A stretch of DNA of 64,000 nt from Pirellulales bacterium (GTDB taxonomy: Bacteria > Planctomycetota > Planctomycetia > Pirellulales > JALHPA01): NCBI GenBank assembly GCA_033762255.1, contig JANRLT010000044.1, forward strand, positions 208,694 to 272,693, written 5' to 3'. Position numbers and translations under genes: made by a program. Positions 1-9,396 of the stretch are shown here, in pieces. Position 1 is the first letter of the stretch, and each line of letters starts with the position of its first letter. The notes under the pieces were generated by a model. It was given only the letters and a program-made list of their open reading frames with translations, ran no database searches and was not told where the DNA came from.

Positions 1-279
1 GGGGCAAAGTTAGAAGTATGAACGATGAATGATTAACGGGGAATTTGATTTTCAACATTCCTTCCCCTGCTTTTCCGATGTTCCCACGCTTCCCGCAAAA
101 TACCATCGGCGAATTTACAGATTTTGATCTAAAGCCCGAAGTGCCGTTCCCCGTTCCCTATCCCGTGTTCCCCGTTGCCCGTTCCCCAACGCCTGTTTTG
201 CGGATATATTAGAGAAAGGGGGCAAATAGAGGGCACGCGCGCACGCCCAAGTCCCGGTACCCTTATTCGAGGTATAACC
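1..279. other. Intergenic spacer upstream of pyrH
   Basis: I see no gene here. The right half (about 120-200) is pyrimidine-rich with repeated TTCCC/TCCCC words, like the spacers at 3670-3710 and 22500-22580. A weak GAGGT Shine-Dalgarno at 269-273 precedes pyrH. Confidence 0.5.
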
Positions 280-1038
280 ATGATGGAAACAATGCCCACT
301 GAATCGACCTACCGGCGCGTGCTGCTCAAACTCTCGGGCGAAAGCTTTGTTCGGCCCGGGGAGCGCGGCATCAGCATGACCGAAGTCAGCCATATCGCCG
401 TGCAAATCAATCAAGCCCGCCAACACGGGGCGCAAATTGCCATTGTTATCGGGGGGGGAAATATCTTGCGCGGGTCGCAGTTTGCCGCGGGCACCTCCAG
501 CATTCACGAAGCGACCGCCCACTACATGGGGATGCTGGCCACCGTGCTCAATGGACTGGCCTTGCAGGACGCGCTAGAGGCCCTGGGCTGTGAATGCCGA
601 TTGATGACGGCCATCCGCATGGAGGGAGTCGCCGAACCGTACATTCGCCGCCGCGCGCGGCGCCATCTGGAAAAAGGGCGGATCGTGATCATGGCCGCCG
701 GAACTGGCAGTCCTTACGTCACAACCGATACCGCCGCCGCCCAACGCGCGCTCGAACTAGAGACGGATATCCTCTTAAAGGCGACCAAGGTGGACGGCGT
801 GTTCAGCGAAGACCCGGAAAAAAACCCCCACGCGGTGCTATTTCACGAGATTCACTACAACACTTTGCGGGAAAAAAACTTGCGCGTCATGGACTCCACG
901 GCGATTGCCCAATGCATGGAACACGACTTGCCAATCTTGGTGTTTAACTATAAGCGCGAGGGAAACATCGAACGCGCGGTCCGCGGCGAGCAGGTGGGGA
1001 CGCTGATCTCTAGCGCGAATCAAGTTTTAAAGGTCTAA
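280..1038 (+). CDS. pyrH: UMP kinase (uridylate kinase)
   Basis: UMP kinase phosphorylates UMP to UDP with ATP in the cytoplasm, the second step towards CTP and dTTP. The 252-residue protein belongs to the amino acid kinase fold. The N-terminal [11 protein letters not shown] is the phosphate-binding strand, [11 protein letters not shown] the glycine-rich loop, and [18 protein letters not shown] the conserved family signature; [10 protein letters not shown] is the nucleotide-binding segment. The open frame extends upstream to 175, but the ATG at 280 follows a GAGGT and gives the usual family length; ATG 283 is an alternative. In most bacteria pyrH sits directly before frr; here frr follows after a Uma2 gene. 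Function is very secure. Confidence 0.97.
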   Translation: MMETMPTESTYRRVLLKLSGESFVRPGERGISMTEVSHIAVQINQARQHGAQIAIVIGGGNILRGSQFAAGTSSIHEATAHYMGMLATVLNGLALQDALEALGCECRLMTAIRMEGVAEPYIRRRARRHLEKGRIVIMAAGTGSPYVTTDTAAAQRALELETDILLKATKVDGVFSEDPEKNPHAVLFHEIHYNTLREKNLRVMDSTAIAQCMEHDLPILVFNYKREGNIERAVRGEQVGTLISSANQVLKV

Positions 1039-1089
1039 ATCAATTTTGATGACGGCAAGACGCCCAAATCCCTCCCTTTGAGTTCCCCT

Positions 1090-1797
1090 ATGGCCACCGT
1101 CATCGCCACCCCCCCTTTGTCCGTCGCGGAAGCATTTCTTTCTCCGGCGTCATTACCAGGCATTCCCACTGGACCGGTGCTGATACCACGGGGGGAATGG
1201 ATTGGGGATTTCTTGCGCAACCGCCGGGACTGGGGGGGAGCCCGCTGGGACGAAGTATGGAATGGAGTTTACATCATGTCCCCCTTTCCAAATTTTGTGC
1301 ATCAACGGCTGCTCACTCGATTAGCGGCGTTTTTTGAAAACGTCTTGGCATCTCGCCAAGTGGAAGTTTACGCCGGTCTGAACGTCAGCGATCGGGAGGA
1401 GGATTGGACCAAGAATTTTCGCATTCCCGATATCGCGGTACTGTTTCCGGACAATCCGGCTCGCCGGCTGGACGCGGCGCTGGTCGGTGGCCCCGATTTT
1501 TTAGTCGAAATCCTTTCCGAGGATGACAAAGCGGCTGAAAAACTCGAATTTTACGGCCGCATTGGCACGCGGGAATGTTTGTACCTAATCCCCGAAACCC
1601 GCGCCTGCCAGCTTTATCGACTCATTGACCAGGAATTGCGGTTGGTCGCGCAGTCCAGTTGTGAGCAACCCAACATCTGTTCCAGCGACGTGCTGGGCCT
1701 AACTTTTCAGACCGTGGGGAGCGCGGCGGACCCCAAGCTGCGAGTGGCCATACCCCCGGACAGTACAGTCCAACTGGCGGTAAGCATCGAGATCTAG
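1090..1797 (+). CDS. Uma2 family endonuclease (DUF820)
   Basis: The 235-residue protein has the Uma2/DUF820 layout, a PD-(D/E)XK nuclease-like fold abundant in cyanobacteria and planctomycetes but with no settled cellular role. Visible motifs are FRIPDIAVLFPD (the active-site Asp segment), FLVEILSEDD (the Glu/Asp segment) and KLEFYGRIGTRECLYLIP (the lysine and the GVxEYWLV-type strand). The ATG at 1090 is preferred over a TTG at 1078. It lies between pyrH and frr, genes that are adjacent in most bacteria, so it is probably an insertion into an old cluster. Family assignment is firm; substrate unknown. Confidence 0.85.
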   Translation: MATVIATPPLSVAEAFLSPASLPGIPTGPVLIPRGEWIGDFLRNRRDWGGARWDEVWNGVYIMSPFPNFVHQRLLTRLAAFFENVLASRQVEVYAGLNVSDREEDWTKNFRIPDIAVLFPDNPARRLDAALVGGPDFLVEILSEDDKAAEKLEFYGRIGTRECLYLIPETRACQLYRLIDQELRLVAQSSCEQPNICSSDVLGLTFQTVGSAADPKLRVAIPPDSTVQLAVSIEI

Positions 1798-1911
1798 CCC
1801 CAACAGCAGTTGAATTGCGTTGTTTCGGCCCGTAGGCAAACCGTCAAAAAATTGGTATCTTCGCGATTGAGAAACGGTTTTATTGTTGATTCCTCTCGCC
1901 CAGGCCCCGCC

Positions 1912-2472
1912 ATGCCCGCCGACGAAATATTACTGGATAGTGAAGAACGAATGGACAAAGCGGTCGAGCATTTTAAGCATTCCCTCACCGGTATTCGGAC
2001 TGGCCGGGCCAATCCCGGGCTGGTTGATACGCTGCGGGTGGAAGCCTATGGAACCATGACGCCGCTCAAGGGGTTGGCGCAGGTCGGCGCTCCGGAACCG
2101 ACGCAAATTGTCATTCGTCCGTTTGATCCCACCACGATCAAGGATATCGAAAAAGCGATTCGCAACAGCGACCTGGGCCTGAATCCCCAAAGCGATGGCC
2201 GGGTGGTGCGGTTGAATATTCCCCCCCTGTCCACCGATGTCCGCAAAAAAATGGTCGCCCGCATCAAGGAACTGGCCGAGGAAGCACGTGTCAGTATCCG
2301 CAATGTCCGCCGCGATGCCAATAAACTGGCAGATCAAGAACAAAAAGATAAAATCTTGACCGAGGACGATTGCGACAAACTCAAGGAAGACGTACAAGAA
2401 TTGACTAAAAAATACGAAGAGCAGGTGAACGATATGGCCAAGGGGAAAGAATCCGAAGTCATGGACAATTAA
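1912..2472 (+). CDS. frr: Ribosome recycling factor
   Basis: RRF splits post-termination ribosomes together with EF-G in the cytoplasm. The 186-residue product matches the usual length of about 185. Recognisable segments are SLTGIRTGRANPGLVD near the start, LAQVGAPEPTQIVIRPFD, RLNIPPLSTDVRKKM and RVSIRNVRRDANK, all in the typical order of the two-domain RRF fold. The frame is open upstream to 1810, but only the ATG at 1912 gives the conserved N-terminus. Its stop overlaps the stop of the convergent CYTH gene inside a shared TTAA. Confidence 0.97.
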   Translation: MPADEILLDSEERMDKAVEHFKHSLTGIRTGRANPGLVDTLRVEAYGTMTPLKGLAQVGAPEPTQIVIRPFDPTTIKDIEKAIRNSDLGLNPQSDGRVVRLNIPPLSTDVRKKMVARIKELAEEARVSIRNVRRDANKLADQEQKDKILTEDDCDKLKEDVQELTKKYEEQVNDMAKGKESEVMDN

Positions 2473-3017
2473 CCTCTTCCGGCTCGCGGTAACATCATTT
2501 CCTGATAAGAACTGGCAATCCCTTCCGCGGGATCCAGCCCAAATTCGCCAATTAACCGCTCCACCAGTTCCCTGGATTGGCGCATGACAAGCAGCTCCTC
2601 CCCCTCGGAGGTCGACAGCACCGCCTCAAATTCTAAAAAATTCCCCAAGCCGGCCACCTGATCCAGGTGGATCCGCACATGCTGGTGAAGCCATATCTCG
2701 CGCGTTTTCGCCACCCGGACCACCACCCCCATACTGGCGGACAACACCTCTCGCAGCACCGCCGCATCCGCCACGGGTATTTGCGTGTAGGTGCTGGCCT
2801 TGGTCCCCGCCAAATTCGCCCGTTCATACCAGATTAACTCCGCCCATGATTCCAGGGGCGTGGCGATCTCGCGCAATTTCAAGCGTCCGCGTCGCGAGTC
2901 AAAATAGGTATCGACCTGGGTTTGCCGTTCGACAGGTTGTGTGGCCAAGCGGGCCGCGGTAGCGCGGGCTTGTTCCCAATCCTTGATCGCCCCTTTCCAT
3001 TCGATGTTTTGCGGCAT
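2469..3017 (-). CDS. CYTH-domain protein (CyaB/ThTPase-like)
   Basis: This 182-residue protein resembles the CYTH superfamily (class IV adenylate cyclase and triphosphate tunnel enzymes), which bind and cleave triphosphates with divalent metal. Supporting segments are NIEWKGAI near the N-terminus (a shortened form of the ExExK motif), DTYFDSRRGRLKLRE, WAELIWYER and RIHLDQVAGLGNFLEFEAV, in the CYTH order. A TTG start at 3065 would add 16 residues; the ATG at 3017 is preferred because the domain begins at once. The substrate (ATP, thiamine triphosphate or polyphosphate) cannot be told from sequence. Transcribed convergently to frr. Confidence 0.75.
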   Translation of the reverse strand: MPQNIEWKGAIKDWEQARATAARLATQPVERQTQVDTYFDSRRGRLKLREIATPLESWAELIWYERANLAGTKASTYTQIPVADAAVLREVLSASMGVVVRVAKTREIWLHQHVRIHLDQVAGLGNFLEFEAVLSTSEGEELLVMRQSRELVERLIGEFGLDPAEGIASSYQEMMLPRAGRG

Positions 3018-3158
3018 GGGAAGAGTTAAGGGGGGGGCTTGACGCGGCGTGAACGCTTTTGGCAATAAGTCTAGTACGCGGAAGCTCCCTGAACCCCTTT
3101 CAGTGATGTTTTCGCGGGACGGGAGTTCTGGGCGAATCAGGCTGATTAGCGAAATACG

Positions 3159-3380
3159 CTAATCCCGCCCACGACTCGCGGCCCCTGCGCGTTTGCCGTT
3201 AAAGTTAGTCAACTGCACCAATTGTGGCGTGGAAATGGCGGACTGGACTGGATTTTGCTGGCAATTGCCGCAACCCCCGCAGCCCTCCGTCGTGCGCGGG
3301 ACAAACCGCCGAAACGCCACGACAGCCAAATGCCCCGCCGCGGCTACCACGATCAGGGCGACAATGATGGATTGGAACAT
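3159..3380 (-). CDS. FeoB-associated Cys-rich membrane protein
   Basis: The 73-residue protein has one N-terminal membrane segment (about residues 4-23) followed by a basic stretch and a GCGGCGNCQQ cysteine cluster at about 34-43. This matches small proteins found beside FeoB (FeoB-associated Cys-rich membrane proteins), thought to help in ferrous iron transport. It lies downstream of feoB on the same strand, separated by a dispersed repeat of about 230 bp, so it may be transcribed separately. Assignment rests on the cysteine motif, topology and neighbourhood. Confidence 0.75.
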   Translation of the reverse strand: MFQSIIVALIVVAAAGHLAVVAFRRFVPRTTEGCGGCGNCQQNPVQSAISTPQLVQLTNFNGKRAGAASRGRD

Positions 3381-3423
3381 GGTAGTGAGTAGTGGTTAGT
3401 AATACTAATCGCAAGTAATCATA

Positions 3424-3657
3424 GCGCGGTTTTTAGCCATTTTACCAAGAGTTTATGCAACTCCGTTGGAGTAGGGGTTCATTGGTTTTGCCCTTTTTCC
3501 CAGGGCTGTTCGCTGCGCTCCAACCCGTGGGCTATGTTACAGAACCGCGTTGCGGTAGTGGAGTACCGTACGCGGTTGCGTCATCCGGAAATAACTCATT
3601 AATACAGGGGTGCCTTCACAAAAACTTAGCCGTGCTACGTTTAACTAGAAAGCGTAT
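3424..3657. repeat. Dispersed structured intergenic repeat, copy 1
   Basis: This fills the gap between the Cys-rich gene and feoB. It shares an ordered set of blocks with 15256-15592: TTACCAAGAG, AACTCCGTTGGAGT (itself an inverted repeat), TTTTGCC, TTTCCCAGG, CGCTGCGCTCCAACCCGTGG, then ACGCGGTTGCGTCAT and a divergent tail. Two CCGC/GCGG palindromes lie at about 3544-3575. No convincing reading frame. Confidence 0.8.
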
Positions 3658-3705
3658 AAAGACTCACATGCCTATCTATTCCCTATTCCCTAGCCCCTGC
3701 CCCCC

Positions 3706-5985
3706 CTAGAACAGCCACATACCCACTTGGTAAGTCGCCAACGCTCCCACATAGGCCAATAGTGTCATGTACACAAAGGTAAATATGGGCCAGAACCAGC
3801 TTTGAGTTTCCTTGCCGATGATCGCCAGGGTGGAAACACACTGTGCGCAAAGCGCAAAAAACACCATGATCGAGAGTGCGGTCGGCACCGTAAAAACCGG
3901 ACGCGTCGAATCATGATCCCAAGTGGCTTGGCGCAGGCGGGCCTGCAATTGAGTTTGTCCGGCTTCTTCCGCGACATCCTCTCCCACATTATAAATCACG
4001 CCCAACGTCCCCAACACCACCTCGCGTGCCGGAAAAGAGGCAATTGCCGCCGCGCCAATGCGCCAGTCCCAGCCTAGGGGTCGCACCACCGGTTCGATCA
4101 CCCGGCCCAGTTGCGCCAGATAACTATGCCGCTGGGCAATTGCCGCTAACAGGGCCGCTTGCTGATCGGGATCGCGGTACAGGGATAATTGATCGTTTAG
4201 CGAGGCGATTCGTTCCGCGTCCAGCCCCGTGGTAGCCAGCTCCCTTTCGATCGAGGCTTGCTCCGCCGCGCGTTGTTCTTCTAAAAAAACCGGATCGTTG
4301 CCATAGGGATAATACTGCGCCGCCCAAACAACAATGGCGACCGCCACGATGACGCTGCCCGCCCGTTTAACAAATTCCCACCCCCGTTCTAGCATCCTCC
4401 GCAGGACAAACGCCAGGGAGGGCCATTTATAACTGGGCAGTTCCAGCACAAAGGGGGGAGTTTCGCCACGTAACAGGGTCCCCTTTAGCAGCCAGGCGAC
4501 CACGACCGCGGCCAGTATGCCCACCAGATACATGGCAAATAGTGTGAGGGATTGCAAGCTGAGCCACCCCCCCAGATAGGCCACGTTGGCCGGTATCACC
4601 GCTCCGATGAGCAGCAAATACACGGGGAGTCGGGCGGAGCAACTCATGAGTGGCGCGACCAAAATGGTGGTCAACCGGTCGCGGCGATTTTCAATAACGC
4701 GGGTCGCCATGATTCCCGGAATGGCGCACGCAAATGACGAGAGCAGCGGAATAAACGATTTGCCGCTAAGACCCACGCGCGACATCAGCCGATCCATGAG
4801 AAACGCCGCGCGGGCCATATAGCCGCAATCCTCCAGGATGCCAATGAACAAAAAAAGCAGCATGATTTGCGGGACAAAGACGACCACGCCCCCCACGCCG
4901 GCGATAACGCCATCCACGAGTAAAGCCCGCACCGGTCCCGCGGGCAAAGCGGCTCCCACGGTATCGCCAAGGGAGGTCACCGCCTGGTCGATGGCATCCA
5001 TAAAAACCGGTGCGACCCAAAAGATCGTGGAAAATAACAACAACATCAACGCCGCAAAAAACATCGTCCCCCACCAGCGGTGGGTCAGCACGCGGTCCAG
5101 CGCGTCCCCGGCGGTCGCGGGGCGCAGGGCTGGCCGCTGGAGCACGCCGCGCAGCCGCTCGCCAATCCAGGCATAGCGTCCCACGGCCTCGCAAGCGGGG
5201 ACTGGCTGGCCCAGGCTGTGCAGCGTCTCTCGTTCCGCTTTTACCGCGTCGTGCAGCGCGGTTCCCCCCCGGGAAAGTTCGTGTTCCAAATAGCCACTGG
5301 TGTCCAATAGCAACCGCTCCGCCAAAAAATGCCCCGCCACGCCGGTAATTCCCAGGCACAGGGGCAGCAGTCGTTCCACTGCGGCATAAAATTCGGGCGA
5401 GAGGGGGCGCGCCACGGGGGGAGCCTGTTGGCGTGTGGCGGATACCAGGGCTTGGCGCAGTTCCTCGAGGCCGATTCGCCGATTGGCTTGCACGGGAACA
5501 ACTGTTACATTTAACCGTCTCGCCAGTTCCGCCGTGTCAATGCGGACGCCCCGCTGCCGCGCCACGTCAATCATATTGAGCGCGACCACCACCGGCCGAC
5601 CCAGGGCCAACACTTGCGACACGACAAACAGATTGCGCTCTAGATTGGACGCATCGACAATGCATAGGATCGCGTCTGGCGGGGGGACATCCTTCCGCCT
5701 TCCCAACAGAACATCCACGGCCACCATCTCGTCGGGGGATCGAGGAGCCAAGCTATAAGTTCCTGGCAAATCCACTAAATCCACCGCCACCCCCGCGATA
5801 TCGCATCGGCCCACTTTTTTTTCGACGGTCACTCCCGGATAGTTGCCCGTCCGCTGGCGAACATTGGCCAGCGCGGCAAATAAGGTTGATTTGCCCGTGT
5901 TGGGATTTCCCACCAGCGCGATCGTCATGACCGCCGCGGAAGAAGTTGCGGAGTCGGTGGTCGCGGGCGTGGCTGGCAATGTCAT
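3706..5985 (-). CDS. feoB: Ferrous iron transport protein B
   Basis: FeoB is the GTPase-coupled inner-membrane permease for Fe(II). The 759-residue protein starts with a G domain: G1 loop GNPNTGKST at about residues 27-35, G3 DLPGTYSL, G4 NMID, followed by the helical regulatory region. The membrane half contains the FeoB core sequence SFACAIPGIMATR and the C-terminal CAQCVSTLAIIGKE. A loop of about 100 residues (charged, Glu/Ala-rich) separates the late membrane helices. The ATG at 5985 lies 13 bp downstream of feoA, so the two are co-transcribed. Upstream of the operon sits a Fur-box-like palindrome. Confidence 0.96.
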   Translation of the reverse strand: MTLPATPATTDSATSSAAVMTIALVGNPNTGKSTLFAALANVRQRTGNYPGVTVEKKVGRCDIAGVAVDLVDLPGTYSLAPRSPDEMVAVDVLLGRRKDVPPPDAILCIVDASNLERNLFVVSQVLALGRPVVVALNMIDVARQRGVRIDTAELARRLNVTVVPVQANRRIGLEELRQALVSATRQQAPPVARPLSPEFYAAVERLLPLCLGITGVAGHFLAERLLLDTSGYLEHELSRGGTALHDAVKAERETLHSLGQPVPACEAVGRYAWIGERLRGVLQRPALRPATAGDALDRVLTHRWWGTMFFAALMLLLFSTIFWVAPVFMDAIDQAVTSLGDTVGAALPAGPVRALLVDGVIAGVGGVVVFVPQIMLLFLFIGILEDCGYMARAAFLMDRLMSRVGLSGKSFIPLLSSFACAIPGIMATRVIENRRDRLTTILVAPLMSCSARLPVYLLLIGAVIPANVAYLGGWLSLQSLTLFAMYLVGILAAVVVAWLLKGTLLRGETPPFVLELPSYKWPSLAFVLRRMLERGWEFVKRAGSVIVAVAIVVWAAQYYPYGNDPVFLEEQRAAEQASIERELATTGLDAERIASLNDQLSLYRDPDQQAALLAAIAQRHSYLAQLGRVIEPVVRPLGWDWRIGAAAIASFPAREVVLGTLGVIYNVGEDVAEEAGQTQLQARLRQATWDHDSTRPVFTVPTALSIMVFFALCAQCVSTLAIIGKETQSWFWPIFTFVYMTLLAYVGALATYQVGMWLF

Positions 5986-5998
5986 AGTGCCCGTTAAA

Positions 5999-6220
5999 TT
6001 AAGAGATGTGCACGCGGGCGGCTTCTGATTTGCGCAGACTCAGCCGAAAGCCCCGCACTTCAAATTCCAGCGGATCCCCCCACGGAGCGGCACCCACGGC
6101 CGTGACGATTGTTCCCGCGACTAGCCCCATCTCCCCGATTCTTACCGCCACCCCATCCGTCCCGGAAACCTCGGTGATCGTGGCTTGCTGGCCAACCGGC
6201 AAATCGGCCAAAGTTTTCAT
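5999..6220 (-). CDS. feoA: FeoA domain protein (1)
   Basis: FeoA is a small SH3-like cytosolic protein that works with FeoB in Fe(II) uptake. The 73-residue product starts MKTLADLPVGQQATI, then RIGEMGLVAGTIV, WGDPLEFEVRGFRLSLRKSEA, the full FeoA pattern including the C-terminal L-R-x-x-EA segment. It is the second of two adjacent FeoA genes and lies directly before feoB. Confidence 0.93.
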   Translation of the reverse strand: MKTLADLPVGQQATITEVSGTDGVAVRIGEMGLVAGTIVTAVGAAPWGDPLEFEVRGFRLSLRKSEAARVHIS

Positions 6221-6265
6221 ACAGGCAAATCTACTAATGAATTTGGATAAAAAAGTCTTGGTTTG

Positions 6266-6502
6266 CTAACCCACCAGCCGGACCAACACGTTGAGTAGTT
6301 CGTTGCCGCGAAGGCACAAAGTTTGGTTCCCTAGCCGGCAAATACAGGGGCTTCCCCCTTGTAACATGTCGATCCTCACGCCGGTATGAATGCCTAACTC
6401 TTGCACACGACGGACTTGCTCGGGTAGGCCAACAACGTCGACCACATCCGCGCGCGCCCCGGCCTGAAGCATGTTAAGCGGCAAAATATCGTGAGCTGTC
6501 AC
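6266..6502 (-). CDS. FeoA domain protein (2)
   Basis: This 78-residue protein is a second, more divergent FeoA-like SH3 protein: LNMLQAGARADVVDVVG, RRVQELGIHTGVRIDMLQGGSPCICRLGNQTLCLRGNELLNVLV. It keeps the ELGI-x-x-G core but has Cys residues not seen in the neighbouring FeoA. It is the first gene of the feo operon, 45 bp before the other feoA. Paired FeoA proteins with one FeoB are known in several phyla; which one binds FeoB is not visible. Confidence 0.88.
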   Translation of the reverse strand: MTAHDILPLNMLQAGARADVVDVVGLPEQVRRVQELGIHTGVRIDMLQGGSPCICRLGNQTLCLRGNELLNVLVRLVG

Positions 6503-6915
6503 TGCAAACCCTTAATCATTAAATGTTTGTGTCACTAACAAGCTGCTAACAACAGTACCACACCAGATTGCAGGTGTTATTGAGAATGAATCTCAGTCTT
6601 AATATCGTCATTCTAGCGCAAGTTTTGACAAAAAACAAGCAAGGTCGGTAAGAGTTTAGGATCCAAAAGGAGAAAATCCGCCCCTGGCGTGCTAGTAAGC
6701 TTGCGGTAACACGCCAAACTGTTACACGAGAGCGCTAGAGGCCAAACTGCAACAGCCCCCCCCTCAAAAATAGCATGCGCTAGTTATAGATAGAATGACG
6801 CATCATCAGACCCCCATAACCAGGATAGCGGGGCTGTAACAGCAAGACCGCGTCCCGCTTGAAAGAGCGATCTTTGGATCAAGATCAACCAAAAATGACC
6901 TTAACAAAGCGGTTC
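6503..6915. other. Intergenic region upstream of feo operon
   Basis: No gene seen. Besides the Fur-like box it holds a stem TGGCGTG (6685-6691) / CACGCCA (6710-6716) and an overlapping GTAACA / TGTTAC inverted repeat at 6706-6725. These lie downstream of the minus-strand stop at 6916 and could form a terminator or an alternative hairpin. Confidence 0.4.
6581..6595. promoter_or_regulatory. Fur-box-like palindrome upstream of feoAB
   Basis: TGAGAATGAATCTCA is a near-perfect 7-1-7 inverted repeat and matches the Fur consensus TGATAATnATTATCA at 11 of 14 positions. It lies 79 bp before the first feoA start. This suggests iron-dependent repression of the operon; the identity of the regulator is inferred. 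Confidence 0.6.
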
Positions 6916-9396
6916 TTAGGGTGAACCAAATGGATTGTCACCAAACGGACTGTCATTGTCCGTTGATGGGGGTGTCGCCGAATCCGTGGCTGGCACATCT
7001 ACCGCAGGCGAGTCACCTGTTGACGGCGTTTCACCTTTGGGTGTGGAATTATCCGAATGAGGGACATTCGGATCAATCAAGCCGGGATCGGTGGCTTCCG
7101 AAGCCGGGGGAACAGAATTCATCTCGGCCGGATCGGGTGTTGCCAGGGAATCCGGCAGAGGGGTAATCGACTCACTACCCGCACCATTATCACTCCCTGT
7201 ACTTTTAATCGCATGGGCCGGGGCCACACTTACCCAAATTACCCGCTCATCCGTCCCGGTATAGCCGGGAATAAGAGTGGTGGGCGCGTCAACAATTGTC
7301 CCTAACAGGGTAACCTGTCCCTCAATGAGGGGCTGCGCGCTATAAATGGTAAAAGGAGGCTCGTTAGGCTTGGCGGTTGGGGTTGCTAGTTTGTATTTAT
7401 GTAATCCCGGAGTCGCCGCGGCGGTGGAATCGGCTACCACCTCGCCTAAAAGCAAAACACCGTTATTAGTCCGCTTCTTGGCGGTAAGCCACAACGGACT
7501 CAACTCGACCATGGCGGCAAGTTGCGTTGGATTCTGTGATAACTTTTCCATTTCGCCGCGAATCGCCGTGAGGTATCCGACAATGGCCGCTTGATCCGCA
7601 TCGGGGGGCAAACTGGAGATCACATCGCCTAGCTTGACCAGGGACTTATACGCGGTCATTTTAGCCACTTTATCCGTGCTAGCCGCTTGCCAGGCAGCCA
7701 GGGCGGTTTGACTGTCACTAATCGCGGATGCTAATTCGGCCAACTGGCTTTGTCCCGTGCTGCGATTTAAAACGACGTATTTATCCCCTGTCGCGGCGGG
7801 AGCCGGATTTGTGACAGTGCCAGAGGGGTCTGGAGTCAACGCCGGCGTTGTTCCGGGGTCGCTGCCGGGAATACTGGCCACCGCCGGATCATTGGGGGTG
7901 ATTGCTGGCGCTGGATCTGACCCAAAAGGATTATTCTCTGTTGGGTTTGTAACCACCGGGTCAGTGGGCGTTGTGGTTGTATTCGAATTGGCGGCATTCG
8001 CGGGATCGACGGGAGTTAACGGTGGTACAGGGGAGGTCGGCGGATTCGCGGGATCAACTGTGACGGGATCGACGGTGGTTGGATTTGTTACGGGAGATTC
8101 GGGGGTAGCGTTAGGGTCGGTAATAGTGTCCGTGGAGGTGATGGAATTTGTGGCATTATCCCCGGAATTATCGCCGCCGCTGGACGGATTGGGCGTGTTA
8201 TTGGATGTCGCGCTTTTAAAGGGATCGCTTACCGGCTTGTCGTTCTCTTCGGGAGGGACAATACCACTGTCGCCAGGAACTTCGTCTGCTCCATTCGATC
8301 CTAAATTGTCAAAGTCGATGTTGGTGGGTTTGGCAATACTGGGGACTTTTTCCTGATATAACTTGGGAGGAACCAGTTCCTTTGGCAACACGGCCCATAA
8401 GCTGAGGGGATCTTGATTTAACACCCACATCAAGATGCCGTAATAGGCAATCAACACGCCTAATAAACCGCCAAAAATCACACCGATAAGCATGGTGAGC
8501 ATGCCGGAGGATTTGCGACGACGGGTCGGAAACGAGGGAATGCTGGCAAAGGACGCGGGGGAAACTCCCGCTGCGGATTTGGTGGCCCCCAGCAAAGGTC
8601 GTTCGCTGGTGGATTCTTCGTCGGCGCTTGGTTCCAGGGTAAATTCTGCCTCGGAATCTTCGGCCCTGGCCATCGCCGCATCCAGGTTTTCATCTTCCGG
8701 GGTGGACTCTTTGTCTAAAAAGCCAAAATTCCCGGTCGCTGATTCGTCTGCAGACGCGAGCTCGCCAAATTCCCCCTCCGTCGTGGCAAAGGGATTATCC
8801 GGGTCAAATTTGCCGATTCCCCCGGAGCCGCTGTGATCTTCTGGCGCAAGATCCAAATCCAACGCGATGTCGTCTCCGCCGACAACTTCCCCCATGGAAT
8901 CCGCGGTTGCAGTGGAGTTGTCGTCAGGTAAGGGAGAAAGCTGTAGTGGCGTGAATGGCTCTTCATCATCGGAAAGCGCTAGGGGAGCCAGGGGTTCTGT
9001 CTCTCCAGTATGAGAGCTTGTCGTGGTTGCCCAACCATTTTGTCCCGAGCGGTCAAAACCCGCTTCGCCCGGGGGAGAATTTTCCTCCCGAAAACCAAAT
9101 TCCAGCGGATCGGCCAACGAGACATTGGTCGCCAGGGTATGTTCGGCAAAATGGGGGTTGAGTTGTGCTTCGGAAGGAGCGGGAGCGATGCCAAACGCCT
9201 GCCGTCCCGCGGTCCCCGCAATATAGGCCGCGGAGGGTCCGTCCAAAATCTCCAATTCTGGCGGCTGAAAATTGAGAGCCTCGTACAGGTGATATTCGGC
9301 GGCACATATACGACAGCGGACCCACGCCTGGTGGTCGGCGGTCAAGGGGACCAAGACTTGTGTGCCGCAGCGTGGGCAATGGGCAAATTCTGACAT
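6916..9396 (-). CDS. Zinc-ribbon, single-span membrane protein with long Pro/Thr/Asp linker
   Basis: The 826-residue protein starts with a zinc ribbon (CPRCGTQV at residues 7-14, CRICAAEY at about 28-35). An acidic, low-complexity cytoplasmic region of about 250 residues follows, then one membrane segment at about 298-323 (MLIGVIFGGLLGVLIAYYGI). Next is a Pro/Thr/Asn/Asp-rich linker of about 170 residues, and a folded C-terminal part (about 550-740) with WVSVAPAHAI near its end, closed by a second Pro/Thr/Asp tail. The layout is common in large planctomycete proteins that begin with an MJ0042-type zinc finger. I do not recognise a function. The ATG at 9396 is the only sensible start. Confidence 0.7.
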   Translation of the reverse strand: MSEFAHCPRCGTQVLVPLTADHQAWVRCRICAAEYHLYEALNFQPPELEILDGPSAAYIAGTAGRQAFGIAPAPSEAQLNPHFAEHTLATNVSLADPLEFGFREENSPPGEAGFDRSGQNGWATTTSSHTGETEPLAPLALSDDEEPFTPLQLSPLPDDNSTATADSMGEVVGGDDIALDLDLAPEDHSGSGGIGKFDPDNPFATTEGEFGELASADESATGNFGFLDKESTPEDENLDAAMARAEDSEAEFTLEPSADEESTSERPLLGATKSAAGVSPASFASIPSFPTRRRKSSGMLTMLIGVIFGGLLGVLIAYYGILMWVLNQDPLSLWAVLPKELVPPKLYQEKVPSIAKPTNIDFDNLGSNGADEVPGDSGIVPPEENDKPVSDPFKSATSNNTPNPSSGGDNSGDNATNSITSTDTITDPNATPESPVTNPTTVDPVTVDPANPPTSPVPPLTPVDPANAANSNTTTTPTDPVVTNPTENNPFGSDPAPAITPNDPAVASIPGSDPGTTPALTPDPSGTVTNPAPAATGDKYVVLNRSTGQSQLAELASAISDSQTALAAWQAASTDKVAKMTAYKSLVKLGDVISSLPPDADQAAIVGYLTAIRGEMEKLSQNPTQLAAMVELSPLWLTAKKRTNNGVLLLGEVVADSTAAATPGLHKYKLATPTAKPNEPPFTIYSAQPLIEGQVTLLGTIVDAPTTLIPGYTGTDERVIWVSVAPAHAIKSTGSDNGAGSESITPLPDSLATPDPAEMNSVPPASEATDPGLIDPNVPHSDNSTPKGETPSTGDSPAVDVPATDSATPPSTDNDSPFGDNPFGSP

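Noticed and set aside
7757..8356. 199-codon plus-strand frame opposite the large zinc-ribbon protein
   Set aside because: It is the antisense of the Pro/Thr/Asp-rich linker and only reflects its biased composition.
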